Below, piece after piece: positions 1 through 10,531 of a stretch of DNA of 64,000 bases. The stretch covers positions 1,028,001 through 1,092,000 of the forward strand of contig JAJGOT010000192.1 of NCBI GenBank assembly GCA_022457155.1. The letters are read 5' to 3'. This stretch comes from Cladopsammia gracilis (taxonomy: Eukaryota > Cnidaria > Anthozoa > Scleractinia > Dendrophylliidae). Every line of letters begins with the position of its first letter. The first letter of the stretch is position 1. The notes under the pieces are model-generated. The model saw only the letters and a program-made list of their open reading frames with translations. It was not told where the DNA came from and did no database searches. Both the position numbers and the translations under genes were made by a program.

Positions 1-258
1 GTGTGTCTGGGCACCAAGTTTGACATGACATTTGACAGCAAGATTTGGCTTTCAAACACATCAGTCGCCCCAGGCCTCACTTATAACTTCACTATCGACC
101 TGGCCACTAAGCAGTGTACTCGAACTCAAATTGATCGCGCGAGTGTGGAATTCCCATCCACTCACCCTTATAGAAATGGAATGGCTGGGACGCGATTCAA
201 CTACTTAATGGCGTGTGACAGACCTGGATTTAACCTTCCATACAGGGATGTAGTGAAG
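1..258 (+). CDS. Carotenoid oxygenase (CCD/RPE65 family), internal exon, cut by window edge
   Basis: This exon encodes part of a carotenoid/retinoid-type oxygenase, a non-heme iron enzyme with a seven-bladed propeller that cleaves polyene double bonds. The frame is open from base 1, so the exon may begin outside the window. Readable blocks include ATKQCTRTQIDRASVEFP and RNGMAGTRFNYLMACDRPG, ending in PYRDVVK; the last block leads, in this family, to the strand followed by a VWYSHG-type motif, which is found in the next exon. Coding sequence is taken to stop at base 258 (AAG), followed by GCGAGT, a GC-type donor. The alternative GT donor at 250 would remove the VVK residues expected by homology. 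Phase 0. Family assignment is from recognition, not a search; the substrate cannot be told. Confidence 0.8.
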
Positions 259-1212
259 GCGAGTATGATTTGGAGTCCTTAGCATGAAGTGACTTGGAGT
301 ATTGATACTTCCCCTCTGGATGGGATTCTAGTCCAATGCAGGGTCACCTCCATCATAGTCACTCTGACCCATTTTTAACTCATGAATACCCTAAGCGTCA
401 TGAACGAGTTATAGCAGACGGGGACAAATATGCAAATTTTCACTTCTTCCCTCCCTTCCTACCCATATGGGGGTGGCATTGGGAGGGTGGTGAGTTGAAC
501 GCAGAGGATTCGGGGGTGGGGGGGAGATCGGTGGAGCAAAACGCGTAGTAGAGGGGAGGTCAGGAGGTTTTTTGTATTCACGAGTTTGCTCGAAAAAGCC
601 TTTGATTTAGATTCGGCTGACGTCATTTAACGGTATAAGGGCAAGAGAACGCGCAGCTTATGCGAGCGTATTACACTGTAGTATACCAGTTTGACAGGTT
701 AGGAACAGAGCGAAGGTTACACTGTAGTATACCGGTTTGACAGGTTAGGAACAGAGCGAAGGTTACACTGTGGTATACCAGTTTGACAGGTTAGGAACAG
801 AGCGAAGATTACACTGTAGTATACCGGTTTGACAGGTTAGGAACAGAGCGCAGATTACACTGTAGTATACCGGTTTGACAGGTTAGGAACAGAGCGAAGG
901 TTACACTGTAGTATACCGGTTTGACAGGTTAGGAACGGAGCGAAGATTACACTGTAGTATACCGGTTTGACAGGTTAGGAACAGAGCGAAGATTACACTG
1001 TAGTATACCGGTTTGACAGGTTAGGAACGGAGCGAAGTTTAATTGTAAACGCCTGTGCTTAGGACGAGGGTGAAACTTTGATTAAAATGAAGAAGTTCCC
1101 AAGGGAAAAGTTCTAAAAATTGGACATTTTAGCAGTCGAATAGTAAACCCTTTCACATCCCCTTGAGAAGAGACCACGCCCTCTAAAATAAACATTTTTC
1201 TTGTATTCACAG
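259..1212 (+). other. GC-AG intron of the carotenoid oxygenase gene
   Basis: The 954-bp intron opens with GCGAGT after AAG and closes with a TTCACAG acceptor. GC donors normally need a good exon-side match, and AAG before GCGAGT provides it. It contains the 46-bp tandem array described separately. No other coding signal is seen. Confidence 0.6.
671..1038 (+). repeat. Minisatellite, 8 copies of 46 bp, intronic
   Basis: Eight head-to-tail units start at 671, 717, 763, 809, 855, 901, 947 and 993. Each starts TTACACTGTAGTATACC and ends AGGAACAGAGCGAAG or similar. Copies differ by only a few substitutions, so the array is young or homogenised. Confidence 0.95.
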
Positions 1213-1515
1213 TTGAACGCTAAGAACGGGCATCGTCAAGTGTGGTACTCACACGGCTGTCTTGGCGAACCTGTCTTCGTGCCTCGATTGGGTTACGACT
1301 CTTGGCAAGTAGGAGACGAAGATGACGGATATGTCATCGTGCAGGTCTACATTCCCGAGAAGCATGTGACTGAGTTCTGCGTGCTGGACGCTAAGAATGT
1401 TGGGAAGGGGCCCTTGGCGAGGATCCAGCTAAAACACCATGTGCCTTATGGTTTCCATGGCACATTCACCCCTGAAGTCTTCATTAATGGGCCGAGGATA
1501 AATTCAAAGTTATGA
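1213..1515 (+). CDS. Carotenoid oxygenase, terminal exon with C-terminal iron ligand
   Basis: Terminal exon of the same gene. The acceptor is TTGTATTCACAG ending at 1212 and the stop codon is TGA at 1513-1515. The translation runs from LNAKNGHRQVWYSHG through GEPVFVPR, DEDDGYVIVQVY and VPYGFHGTF to INSKL. EPVFVPR, the acidic DEDDGY turn and the PYGFHGTF end are signatures of carotenoid oxygenases. The His of YGFHG corresponds to the fourth iron-ligand histidine near the C terminus. Phase 0 joins cleanly to the upstream exon (VVK then LNAK). A possible polyadenylation signal AATAAA lies at 1947-1952. The upstream exons are outside the window. Confidence 0.85.
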   Translation: MNAKNGHRQVWYSHGCLGEPVFVPRLGYDSWQVGDEDDGYVIVQVYIPEKHVTEFCVLDAKNVGKGPLARIQLKHHVPYGFHGTFTPEVFINGPRINSKL

Positions 1516-3134
1516 AGAGTCTGCACCACGTTCACTCCCTGAACTAAATTGTAGGTCGTAACTACAGGACGCTTATTTCCCTGCAATTTCAGTTATTTTC
1601 ACCACGCGAATCGATTTTGTCCCGGGGAGGGACTCCCGTATAAAAATGACAGGGGTGCTCGTCCGGGTGGAGTTTTTCGAAAACACCTTAGTGCCAGTTC
1701 GATCAAATTTTTATTTTCATTTTTGTGCAACCTGTCCAAACCGTTTTTCAATCCGGTCAAGGGAAAATGTTCCTGTGTTTCCAAAGGGCAGTCAGTGAAA
1801 GTAACGTCAGAGACTAAGACACAACACATGAACTGACACTGGCAATTTCTTATAGCGATAGAGACGATTTCTTCAAATACGTACTACTCTTAAATATTTT
1901 TGACTAACTAATCATTCCTGTCAAATGTTTTCGGCTCGATACCCCAAATAAAAAGGTACCGCGATAATTCTTACGTTCGTAATTTTAGATTTTAACACAC
2001 TAATCTGTATCAGTCTACAAACTTTGACCAAAACTATTAACGTGACCGAACACAACAACGCCGTTGTTGTATACGGCTTTCGGTTTTAGGATAAAATTTC
2101 CCCAGATGCTTAACACGATCGCCTGATGCTTTCAGTTGTTCGGTCACGTTTATTGCTTTACTCTGACAATATCGATTCGCGCGGTGAAATTAGAAAAAAA
2201 ATACAGTCAAATTTGACTCTTTTGCGCCCTGTGTCTTAACTAATATTGTTCTCATGTTGGAGTCTGCAAGTAAAATCTCAAGTTGGCATGTAACCGTTCT
2301 TGAAAGGAGAGCTACTGTGGTTTACTTTAAATTCGGTGCTGTATAACGCGTTTCTTATTTCTCAGAGAACATGAAATCCAAAAGTGTAAAAATATTCGGG
2401 CATTCTGTGTAAAAAATCAAGTAAAAGTTATGATGATTTTTGGTTTCAAGTTTTCGAGAAGAAGAACTGGAGTTAGAGTTGCGATAATTTATTTAATATG
2501 TTTAAAATATTTGATTCCGCAAAAACTTTATCAACAAGTCTGTTTCTTCGATAATTTAACGGGTCAGGGATAATACATGCATGAAACAGCAAATAAACGT
2601 GAGTTATTTAACCCCGGCTGAAATATCGTGTTTTCATGATTATGGCCAGCTTAAGATAAGATAAGAACTTTATTAACCTGTCAAAATCGCTAGCATACGA
2701 TGTACACTAATTGGGGACACCTAACTAGAATGTAACTACAATAATAATCTGATAACTCTAATAATAATCAGCTTGCTTTATTGTCTTCAAATATGAAGGA
2801 AACAAAATCCCAAAAGTGATGAAAACCAAAAAAAAAAATACTAAGGGAAAAAATAACGGCTAAAAAAGTCCAAATTTTGCACGAATGGCAATTTTGATTT
2901 CTTGACCGCCTGTCACGAAATCAAATTTGGTTCCTTAGTGAAGGTGGCCACCAAGCTCGCAAACTCTACTACAGCTAAAAGAGTCCCATTACATCGTGAA
3001 CGGCTTGAGTTGCTATGACCTGTTATGCCTTCTGAAGATAGTAGCGACTGCTTGAAACACACCTAAAATATTACAAATAATAAAAATATGAGGAATCTTT
3101 GTGCGGCTCAGGGAAAAGTGACAGTTATCATTTC
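1516..3134. other. Intergenic, no gene seen; element fragments
   Basis: The 3-prime flank of the carotenoid oxygenase gene. It holds a G-tract element end at 1621-1690 and, around 2640-2780, a possible truncated LINE tail (minus-strand reading ends in AATAAAGTTC then repeated TTATC). No supported exon was found. Confidence 0.5.
1621..1830 (+). mobile_element. G-tract inverted-repeat element (family 1) end plus dispersed segment
   Basis: CCCGGGGAGGGACTCCCG followed by TATAAAAATGACAGGGG matches the terminal sequence of the complete element at 36240-36568 and the partial copy at about 63850. From about 1690 the sequence resembles 3950-4140 (shared blocks such as AACCG, CAATC, GGTCAAGG, TCAG-GAAAGT, CTCAGAGACT), so a second dispersed repeat is joined to it. 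Confidence 0.6.
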
Positions 3135-3437
3135 AGACTATGCGTTAAACCAGAAACCCATAAGTGGGTTGAAACGTGTAACGCACATCCACAGCTTCCG
3201 AATATTCATTTTTTGCTTAGTACCATATTTGGAAACCCCTCGGTCCCTCGAGATTGCAAGCAAGTTCTAGTGAATTGATTGGTTAATATTTTTTATTTTA
3301 TTTTCCAAATATGGCTGTAACAGCTGTAACAGCTTTTTAGCAAATTGAATAATCGGAAGCTTGTTTTGAAGCGTACAAGAGACAGTTGCACGTTTCAACC
3401 CACTTATGGGTTTCTGGTTAAACTTCTGAAATAAATT
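3135..3437. mobile_element. Inverted-repeat element, arms about 45 bp
   Basis: The left arm around 3150-3186 contains AACCAGAAACCCATAAGTGG, and the reverse complement recurs at about 3393-3425. Neighbouring bases (GTTGAAACGTG) also match in inverse. No ORF. Family unknown. Confidence 0.7.
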
Positions 3438-3471
3438 ATGGATATTTCAACCTACCTGCTGCATAATGATA

Positions 3472-3588
3472 TTATCGAAGTCCCACGAAATTGCACCCGT
3501 GCTCTGCAAGGCGCCCAACCATATCAAGTAGAGTTTCGGCTGAAACAGGGAAAGCTATGCCACTGGCAGTAATCTGTGCTACTATTGT
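3472..3588 (-). CDS. Possible terminal exon of the APH-domain gene
   Basis: On the minus strand, CTGATATTTCAG precedes an open frame starting at 3588 that reads TIVAQITASGIAFPV, then AETLLDMVGRLAEHG, to a TAA at 3474-3472. In ACAD10/11-type APH domains the C terminus has an alanine/serine-rich stretch followed by a helix of the LAExG kind, and this resembles it loosely. It would need an unseen exon between it and the last firm exon at 10405, with the satellite and a LINE in the intron. Low confidence: it may be chance. Confidence 0.25.
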   Translation of the reverse strand, partial: TIVAQITASGIAFPVSAETLLDMVGRLAEHGCNFVGLR

Positions 3589-3622
3589 CTGAAATATCAG
3601 AATAGAAATACACTTAGGAGGA

Positions 3623-3663
3623 TTTTTTTTTTTTTTTTTTTTTTTGGGGGGGGGGGGGGGGGG
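3623..3663. repeat. Homopolymer pair: poly-T then poly-G
   Basis: About 23 T followed directly by about 18 G. Similar joined homopolymers occur near 19785-19815 (C then A) and 63479-63500. Confidence 0.9.
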
Positions 3664-3769
3664 TGACTTTTTATGGTCAAAGCCATGCTGCAATATCTTT
3701 ACTTATCTACAAGAAAATTTTTAAACACCAGGATAATGAAATCAACCAATTCTTGAGAGAGGAATAAAT

Positions 3770-4150
3770 CATGGTCCGTTCTACCCCATTTTGGAAAAGA
3801 AAATGTGAGAACTTGAAACTGTTTCATGTTGAATTTTATTTAGTCCGTCAATGGCTTGAGACACTCCTCGACGGTTTCGGTTCACAAGGTGGTAGCTTAT
3901 CAACTGGACGATTATTTTTCGGGTTCTGTTTAAGTGCAAGTTTGATCCAATTTTTGAATTTCGTTCTTTTGCACTGTTCGAAAGAAAATACTATGTATTT
4001 AGTAACATGTCTAAACCGTTCTACAATCTGATCAAGGCAAAACGGTTTTTTTAGACCGGACTTTTCGCATTTGCGCGGTCGCCAATAAATTTGAATGTTC
4101 CTGAAGTTCCAAAAGATAGTCAGCGAAAGTGACCTCAGAGACTCAATCCC
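3770..4150 (+). repeat. Dispersed repeat, second copy near 1690-1830
   Basis: The latter half matches 1690-1830 in order and strand (the GATCCAATTTTTG, TCTAAACCG, CAATCTGATCAAGGC and CTCAGAGACT blocks). An ORF at 3771-4031 has no recognisable domain and is probably not a gene. Confidence 0.45.
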
Positions 4151-4373
4151 TTGTTAAACAATCAATGAGGAAATTTTACTTTTCGTGTGAGATGTGCGGC
4201 TCTGAGCTAGTTGATTTATCAAATTAAGAAAACAACTATATTCGCGTTCGAAGAATTCAATCCTAATTTCGTGTTGGTTTCCCTGTGCCTTGCATACAGA
4301 AAAAATTGAGATTTTTTGGTGTCCGGTCTGCCGTTTGGCCGCCCCTATTGATTTTTTCAAGAGCCCATTCAAC

Positions 4374-7015
4374 CTCGTTCCCAGGGTCTTGTCCTTCCCG
4401 TTGACAGGTGTCACAGTGATACGTGTATCCCCGTGATATGTGTACCCCCGTACACATATCACTAGTAATATGTGTATCCTCGGTGGGGATACACATATCA
4501 CTGATTTCTGTACTGTCAACAGACTGGGGCAAACAAGGTCATGATTTTAATTAAAATAAGATATTAAAATACTTCGAGCTCAAGACAGAATTCGTACGTT
4601 TTATTGTTTAAAAATTTTAATTTTAGCGGTGTGAAACAAAATGTTTCTCAAAATAATCATTGTTAATAAAGTTATTAGATTGATTTATAACGCGATCTTG
4701 CTTCAAAATGCTGGGTGAGTTAGATATACATTCAAGTCATGAACGGTCAAACAAGAAGCGAGGGTGCAAACTTGTTTGTAGATACGGTTAGAAGAGGGGC
4801 GAACTACCTAGTGAAGTGACATTGTCACAATAATTTGTGTATTCCCGTGATATGTGTATCCCCCGTACACATATCACTAGTAATATGTGTATTCCCGGTG
4901 GGGATACACATATCACTAGTGATATGTGTACCCCATTTCAGAATATGCCGTGTTTTGTGTATCCCCATCCCTTTGCAGCGAACTACCTAGTGAAGTGAAG
5001 TTGCCACAATGATATGTGTATCTCCGTGATATGTGTATCCCCGTACACACATCACTAGTGATATGTGTACGGGGATACACATATCACTAGCGATATGTGT
5101 ATCCCAACCGGGGACACGCATATTACTAGCCAGATATGTGTACGGGGGTAGACATATCACGGAAATACAAATATTATTGTGACAACGTCACTTCACTAGA
5201 TAGCTCGCTGCTGAGGTAGAAGGATACACAAAACACGGCAGCCATATTTAGGAAGGGGATACACATATCACTCTGTGATATGAGTATCCCAGGAGGGGGA
5301 TGTGGCTGCCGTGATATGTGTATCCCCTTCCTGAATACGCCGTTTTCTGGTGTATCCTTACCCCTTTGCAGCGAACTACCCCGTGTACGCATATCACTAG
5401 TAATATGTATATTCCGGGTGGGGTACATAAATCACTAGTGATATGTGTATCCCCTTCCAGAATATGGCTGCCGTGTTTGTGTATCCCCATCCCTTTGCAG
5501 CAAACTACCTAGTAAAGTGAAGTTGTCACAACAAACTGTGTATCGCCTTGATATGTGTACCCCCCGTACACATATCATTAGTGATATGTATATTCCGAGT
5601 GGGGATACACATATCACTAGTGATATGTGTATCCCCTTACTTGATATGTGTATTCCCTAACTATGCTGAATATGGCTGCCGTGTTTTGTGTATCCCCTCT
5701 GCGGCGAATTATCCGATGAAGTGAAGTTGCCGCAATGATATGTGTATCTCCGTGATATGTGTACCCCCGTACACATATCACTAGTGATCTGTGTACGGGG
5801 ATACACATATCACTGGTGATATGTGTATCCCAACCGGGGATACGCATATTAGTGATATGTGTACGGGGATTATATACACATATCACGAAGATACAAATAT
5901 TATTGTGGCAACGTCACTTCACTAGATAGCTCGCTGAAAGAGGGTACAAGGGGAAAGAGGGTACACATATCACTAGTGATATGTGTATCTCCACCGGGAA
6001 TACACATATTATTAGTGATATGTGTACGGGGGATACACATATCACGGGGATACACGTATTATTGTGACGTCACTTCATTAAATAGATAGCTGGCTGCACA
6101 GAGGGAGAGGGATACACGAATCACGGCAGTGGGGATACATATATCACTAGTGATATGCGTATCCCAGGTGGGGATACACATACCACTAGTGATATGTGTA
6201 CCCCAGGTGGGATACACATATCACTAGTGATATGCGTATCCCAGGTGGGGATACATATATCACTAGTGATATGTGTACCCCAGGTGGGATACACATATCA
6301 CTAGTGATATGCGTATCCCAGGTGGGATACACATATCACTAGTGATATGCGTATCCCAGGTGGGGATACACATATCACTAGTGATATGCGTATCCCAGGT
6401 GGGGATACACATATCACTAGTGATATGCGTATCCCAGGTGGGGTACACATACCACTAGTGATATGGGTATCCCAGGTGGGGATACAGATATCACTAGTGA
6501 TATGCGTATCCCAGGTGGGGTACACATACCACTAGTGATATGCGTATCCCAGGTGGGGATACATATATCACTAGTGATATGCGTATCCCAGGTGGGGTAC
6601 ACATACCACTAGTGATATGCGTATCCCAGGTGGGGATACATATATCACTAGTGATATGCGTATCCCAGGTAGGGATACACATATCACTAGTGATATGTGT
6701 ATCCCAGGTGGGGATACATATATCACTAGTGATATGCGTATCCCAGGAAGGGATACATATACCACTAGTGATATGCGTATCCCAGGTGGGGATACATATA
6801 TCGATACACATACCACTAGTTATATGTGTATCCCAGGTGGGGATACATATATCACTAGTGATATGCGTATCCCAGGTGGGAATACACATATCACTATCCC
6901 AGGTGGGGATACACAGATCACTAGTGATATGCGTATCCCAGATGGGGATACACATACCACTAGTGATATGTGTATCCCAGGTGGGGATACATATATCAGT
7001 GATATGCGTATGTGA
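4374..7015. repeat. Palindromic satellite with about 39-bp unit and composite inverted-repeat units
   Basis: The core unit is the half-site GGATACACATATCACT followed at once by its exact inverse (ACTAGT at the centre) and a CCCAGGTGGGG-like spacer, so each unit can fold into a 16-bp-arm hairpin. From 6125 to 7010 more than 20 near-identical units run in tandem. From 4395 to 6090 the same half-sites are embedded in larger inverted repeats, for example 4979-5211 and 5701-5934, whose arms start AGCGAACTACCTAGTGAAG and end with its inverse. Because 39 bp is 13 codons, all six frames stay open for long stretches; none is a believable gene. Confidence 0.92.
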
Positions 7016-7577
7016 TATTACTACCTTTGCAACGAATTAGTGTAGCTACAGTGACATGCTGGCATTAAATTTATACACTTTCGGATTCCAGCATCTAGAT
7101 TAGCCAGGGAATTTGCTTTTAAACAGGGTAAAATCATTCCATTTTTAGCAACAATTAAGACTCCAGCAAGGTAAGGATTCTTTACCCTTCTGGAGACTCG
7201 AGACTTGACTCGATGAAATACACAACTTTGTTCGTGATCGGGTAACGAAAAATCCTTTAATACTCCTTTAATACGGAACTTATTTTCTATTCACAAAATA
7301 AATACCGAAGTACTGCCTTCGGGTACTCATAGCCTCTCCACATTTCGTGAAAAGTTAAGTTAATAGTAAATAGTATATATGTATAAAAAATATATATTTT
7401 CTATTTGTTTTCACAAGTGTCAACCTCGTAAGTTCCCTGCGGACAAAGGTTGCAGGGTCAACAGCGATGAGTATCTCAGAACATTTATGAGCATACGGTA
7501 TCCAAATTTATCTAAACTCACGTCCATTCTACACGAGGCGCAAAAAATAATGTGCGTTTGTAAACGGACATTTCTCG
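7016..7577. other. Intergenic, nothing recognised
   Basis: AT-rich sequence with no exon, motif or repeat that I can support. One 79-aa ORF at 7379-7618 runs into the next element and looks spurious. Confidence 0.4.
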
Positions 7578-7579
7578 AG

Positions 7580-7908
7580 AATGGCCGTTTTTATGCTACA
7601 CACGTTAATATCGTCTGAGACGTTAAAGTCGTCTCGATACGACTTTAACGTCTAGTATAAAAACGGAAAATAAGCCAGACGGATTTAACGTCTGACGACT
7701 TTAACGTCTTCTTTTAAGTGCGTCGTTCAGACGCACTTAACAGACGACTTTAACGTCTCAGAATATTTTTTTTTAGAAAATCTCGTGTTTTTCTCTGTGG
7801 TCATCTACTTTAATGCGTCCCGCGCGTTTTTATACCAGACGCATTTAACGTCTGAGACGTTAATTGCGTCTAGACGACTTTAAAGTCTCTAGCATAAAAA
7901 CGGCCAAT
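7580..7908. mobile_element. MITE with repeated ACGACTTTAACGTCT hairpins
   Basis: The ends are inverse copies: ATGGCCGTTTTTATGCTA at 7581 and TAGCATAAAAACGGCCA at about 7890-7907. The inside has many direct and inverted copies of GACGACTTTAACGTCT and GACGCATTTAACGTCTG, giving several nested hairpins. No coding capacity. Confidence 0.8.
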
Positions 7909-8245
7909 GGAAGGTCTCATAACAAAACCCATTACAACTCTGTCTATTTCCTGTCGTAGTGACGGTCACGATCGTAGTACGTACATATTCTTAAACATCC
8001 TCGCTTTCTCGTCTTCTTTGATGACAAGTCGCTTGATCGTTGTGCCATCCTTTTGGTCCTTTTGCTTGTCCAAATAAAATAGCGACTCTAATTTTGGGTC
8101 TAACTCGAAATTTCAGTGGCAAATGGTCGTAAAATTAATTTCTCTTGTTTGGTAAATTAAGGTGGATACTCATGATTTTTAACATATTCGAAACGGTTTC
8201 TTTATTTTGTGCTATCCATATTTCAAAGGCTTCACGCGAAATTTC

Positions 8246-8460
8246 ACATGTGACAGGGATACACATATCACTAGGGATTTGGGTATCCTGGGAGGGTACC
8301 GGGGGATACACAAAACACGGCAGCCATATTGGAAGGGGATACACATATCACTAGTGATATGTGTACGGAGGTACACATATCACGGGGATACACATATCAC
8401 TGTGACCGTCCTTCCCCCGGGCCCCGGGGACGGGAAGGAGAAGACCCTGGGAACGAGGTC
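8246..8460. repeat. Detached palindromic-satellite piece with inverse terminal sequence
   Basis: GGATACACATATCACTAG and CGGCAGCCATATT repeat motifs from the 5.2-5.7 kb array. Its right border (GACGGGAAGGAGAAGACCC, then CCTGGGAACGAGGTC) is the inverse of the left border at 4372-4412 (CCTCGTTCCCAGGGTCTTG, then TCCTTCCCGT). The two satellite blocks are therefore bracketed by inverted copies of one border. Confidence 0.75.
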
Positions 8461-8482
8461 GGAGCCCATTTCCGCCGGAAAT

Positions 8483-9060
8483 TCCTTCAAGTTCAAGTTC
8501 AAGTTCATTTTATTCACACTTATTCAATTATAATATACAACATTAAGGAAAATAAAGAAGTAAGAACAAAGCTAACTATACATTGAATTAAACATAACAA
8601 AGGAACAGTGTGTAGCAGCCAAAGGAGCCAAGCTTTCGAGTTGGCTACTACCACAGAGCAGTTACAAGTGGGTAGAGGTTATACAGTACTTTTAGTAACT
8701 AGTTGTAAAGTTCTGGCTAAATAAATCACATTGAGAAGGAAAGTATATATGAGTTATAATAACTATTTAAATTAAATAATTAAATAAATAGAGCTAAATA
8801 ATAAGTTAGAGTTATTTAACATGCCTGACTGTCAAGTAGAATGAGTTTATATTCTTTTTTAAAACTGTTGAAAGGCAGACACTTAATTTTCATAGGTATT
8901 GCTTCCCAGGTCTGTGATGCCACTACGCTAAACCTTACTATGCCATAATTAGTTCTAGAAAATGGCTATGCAGGTTTGGATTAGTGGCATATCTAGTATT
9001 ATAATTATGGAAAGCCGAAACCGGTTGAACGCTTCTTCATAATCTCTGATTACTGCTAGT
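8483..9060 (-). mobile_element. 5-prime-truncated non-LTR retrotransposon (LINE)
   Basis: On the minus strand, frames around 9040-8820 read HNYNTRYATNPNLHSH, then RTNYGIVRF, then VASQTWEAIPMKIKCLPF and FKKEYKLILLDSQAC with a frameshift. This is the usual C-terminal pattern (NTR, TNYG, W-x-LP-x-IK, FKK-LK) of reverse transcriptases of the CR1/L2/jockey-like groups. It ends at about 8489-8513 in a hexamer tail (TTCAAG repeats on the plus strand), as expected for a LINE 3-prime end. Dead copy; sequence to about 9240 may belong to it. Confidence 0.75.
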
Positions 9061-9443
9061 TTTATCCCGCTTTGTCTTGATGGCGTTCCCATGACTACCC
9101 ACCTGGATGTTCGAAATGCCGCGGAAAAATGCCATTGCTAGAAAGAATGTCCAGTTTGGAAGCGGATATGTGTCTCCAGTTAGCTGACAGTACAGCGAAA
9201 GCAGTGACTGTTCGCTGGGAATTGCTTCTGAATGGTAACCTATGAAATGAAAGGCTTAAAATATACTCAAAGTCTAGCTTAAAGACTCTGCTCGTCTTAG
9301 AAAAATTACCTTTTATTCCGGGCTTTTATTGTGACAAATGTAAATTTTGTACATCCAGGAAGCGTCTCTTTATAGCGAGCCAGGCAATTTATTTTGTCAC
9401 CTTAGGCTTACTGTGATTTCTGTCAACAACTTCTGTTGCGTTA

Positions 9444-9627
9444 CCACGGGCGTAGCAAGGAGGCTCCTGGGGTGACCGTGACCCCACCCCCCTCCCCCCC
9501 TTTGCGAATCACCTTAAGTAAAACACAGCGTGGATGTCGACATAACAATCTAGTAAGTACCCTGGGTGTGACACAGTGTTAACCCACCCCCCTCCCCCCG
9601 TTGAAAAATCCTAGCTACGCCCCTGGT
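9444..9627. mobile_element. MITE with GGGCGTAGC / GCTACGCCC ends
   Basis: Begins CCACGGGCGTAGCAAGGA and ends TCCTAGCTACGCCCCTGG, with pyrimidine-rich CCCACCCCCCTCCCCCC twice inside. About 180 bp, no ORF. Confidence 0.75.
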
Positions 9628-10054
9628 GGCATTTAGTAGGGATCAAAGTACGGTCATTCAAATGACCGAGCGACTAAATACAAGGCTTGCGAGTTATCAT
9701 GTAAGCATTCACATACATATACATATATGGGCCTAGTCAAACGACCTAGCTCACCACGAGTCTCTCTGAGTGGTTAGTGGATTCGGCTTTTGTACGGTAG
9801 GAGTGACAGTACAAATATACACTTCACGGAAATATTAAACAATTAACATTAAAAGATAATGGTAACCGTCCCTGAAGAAAGGTTGGATCCGTAAAAAGGT
9901 CACTACAAACGTTATACCGCGGTCTCACGACGCACGACCTAATCACATGTGATTCCGAAGTTTAATCTGTTTTTTCCCTGGGGAGTCAAAACTGTATAAC
10001 TCCTCTGCAGTTTTGTTCTCCTTGTTATTCTGTTATGACGAATTTATGATTTAA

Positions 10055-10268
10055 AGGGACACTGTCCCGGCTGAAAAAACGTGTTTGTTATGAACTGTAA
10101 TACACTTCAATCCTTGCAATCCTGCACTTTAGCTCCAAACTACTGCTTTTGTTTTGCTCTATAGAATATTTTTTTCCAATTGAGTTGTATATTTGGTGGT
10201 ATCTGGCGTTATAACGTGGAAACAAGTTAAGATAAATTTTGCTATTTCGGCGGCGGGACAGTGTCCCT
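10055..10268. mobile_element. TTAA-flanked MITE (Kolobok- or piggyBac-like)
   Basis: TTAA at 10051-10054 and 10269-10272 brackets AGGGACACTGTCCC...GGGACAGTGTCCCT. On the minus strand the subterminal sequence (CCGAAATAGCAAAATTT, GAGCAAAACAAAAGCAG) matches the left part of the 1.4-kb TTAA element at 28497-29893, so they are one family. The A/G-rich first bases fit Kolobok better than piggyBac. Confidence 0.85.
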
Positions 10269-10404
10269 TTAAGTCCTGGCCTGACGGGAACTCAATTAAA
10301 AGTCAAGTTATTGCAATTTGAAATCAATATGGCGTTTGGATTGAGAGGTATTATATTGGTGCAACGCACCTCAATAACAAAAATAAAATTATGATCATAC
10401 GCAC

Positions 10405-10531
10405 CAAGTTTAGCCACAGGTAAAACCTCTAACTCATATGGAAAGTGAAAAGGAAAACAGAAGTAGGCCAGGTCTTCATATGGATGTCCCCAGGAAGCTG
10501 CTTCCCAGTCTATGACGGCCATAATCTGAGG
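10405..10531 (-). CDS. APH-domain gene, exon with metal-binding IDWE motif
   Basis: Acceptor GTGTGGTTTCAG, donor GTGCGT. Reads PQIMAVIDWEAASWGHPYED, then LAYFCFPFHFPYELEV, then LPVAKLG. V-IDWE-(x5)-GHP-x-x-DLAY is the C-lobe Mg-binding block of APH-like kinases. Ends phase 1; the following exon is not firmly identified. Confidence 0.88.

Noticed and set aside
4154..7040. Many overlapping ORFs of 60-166 aa on both strands
   Set aside because: All are frames through the palindromic satellite; the unit length divisible by three keeps them open.
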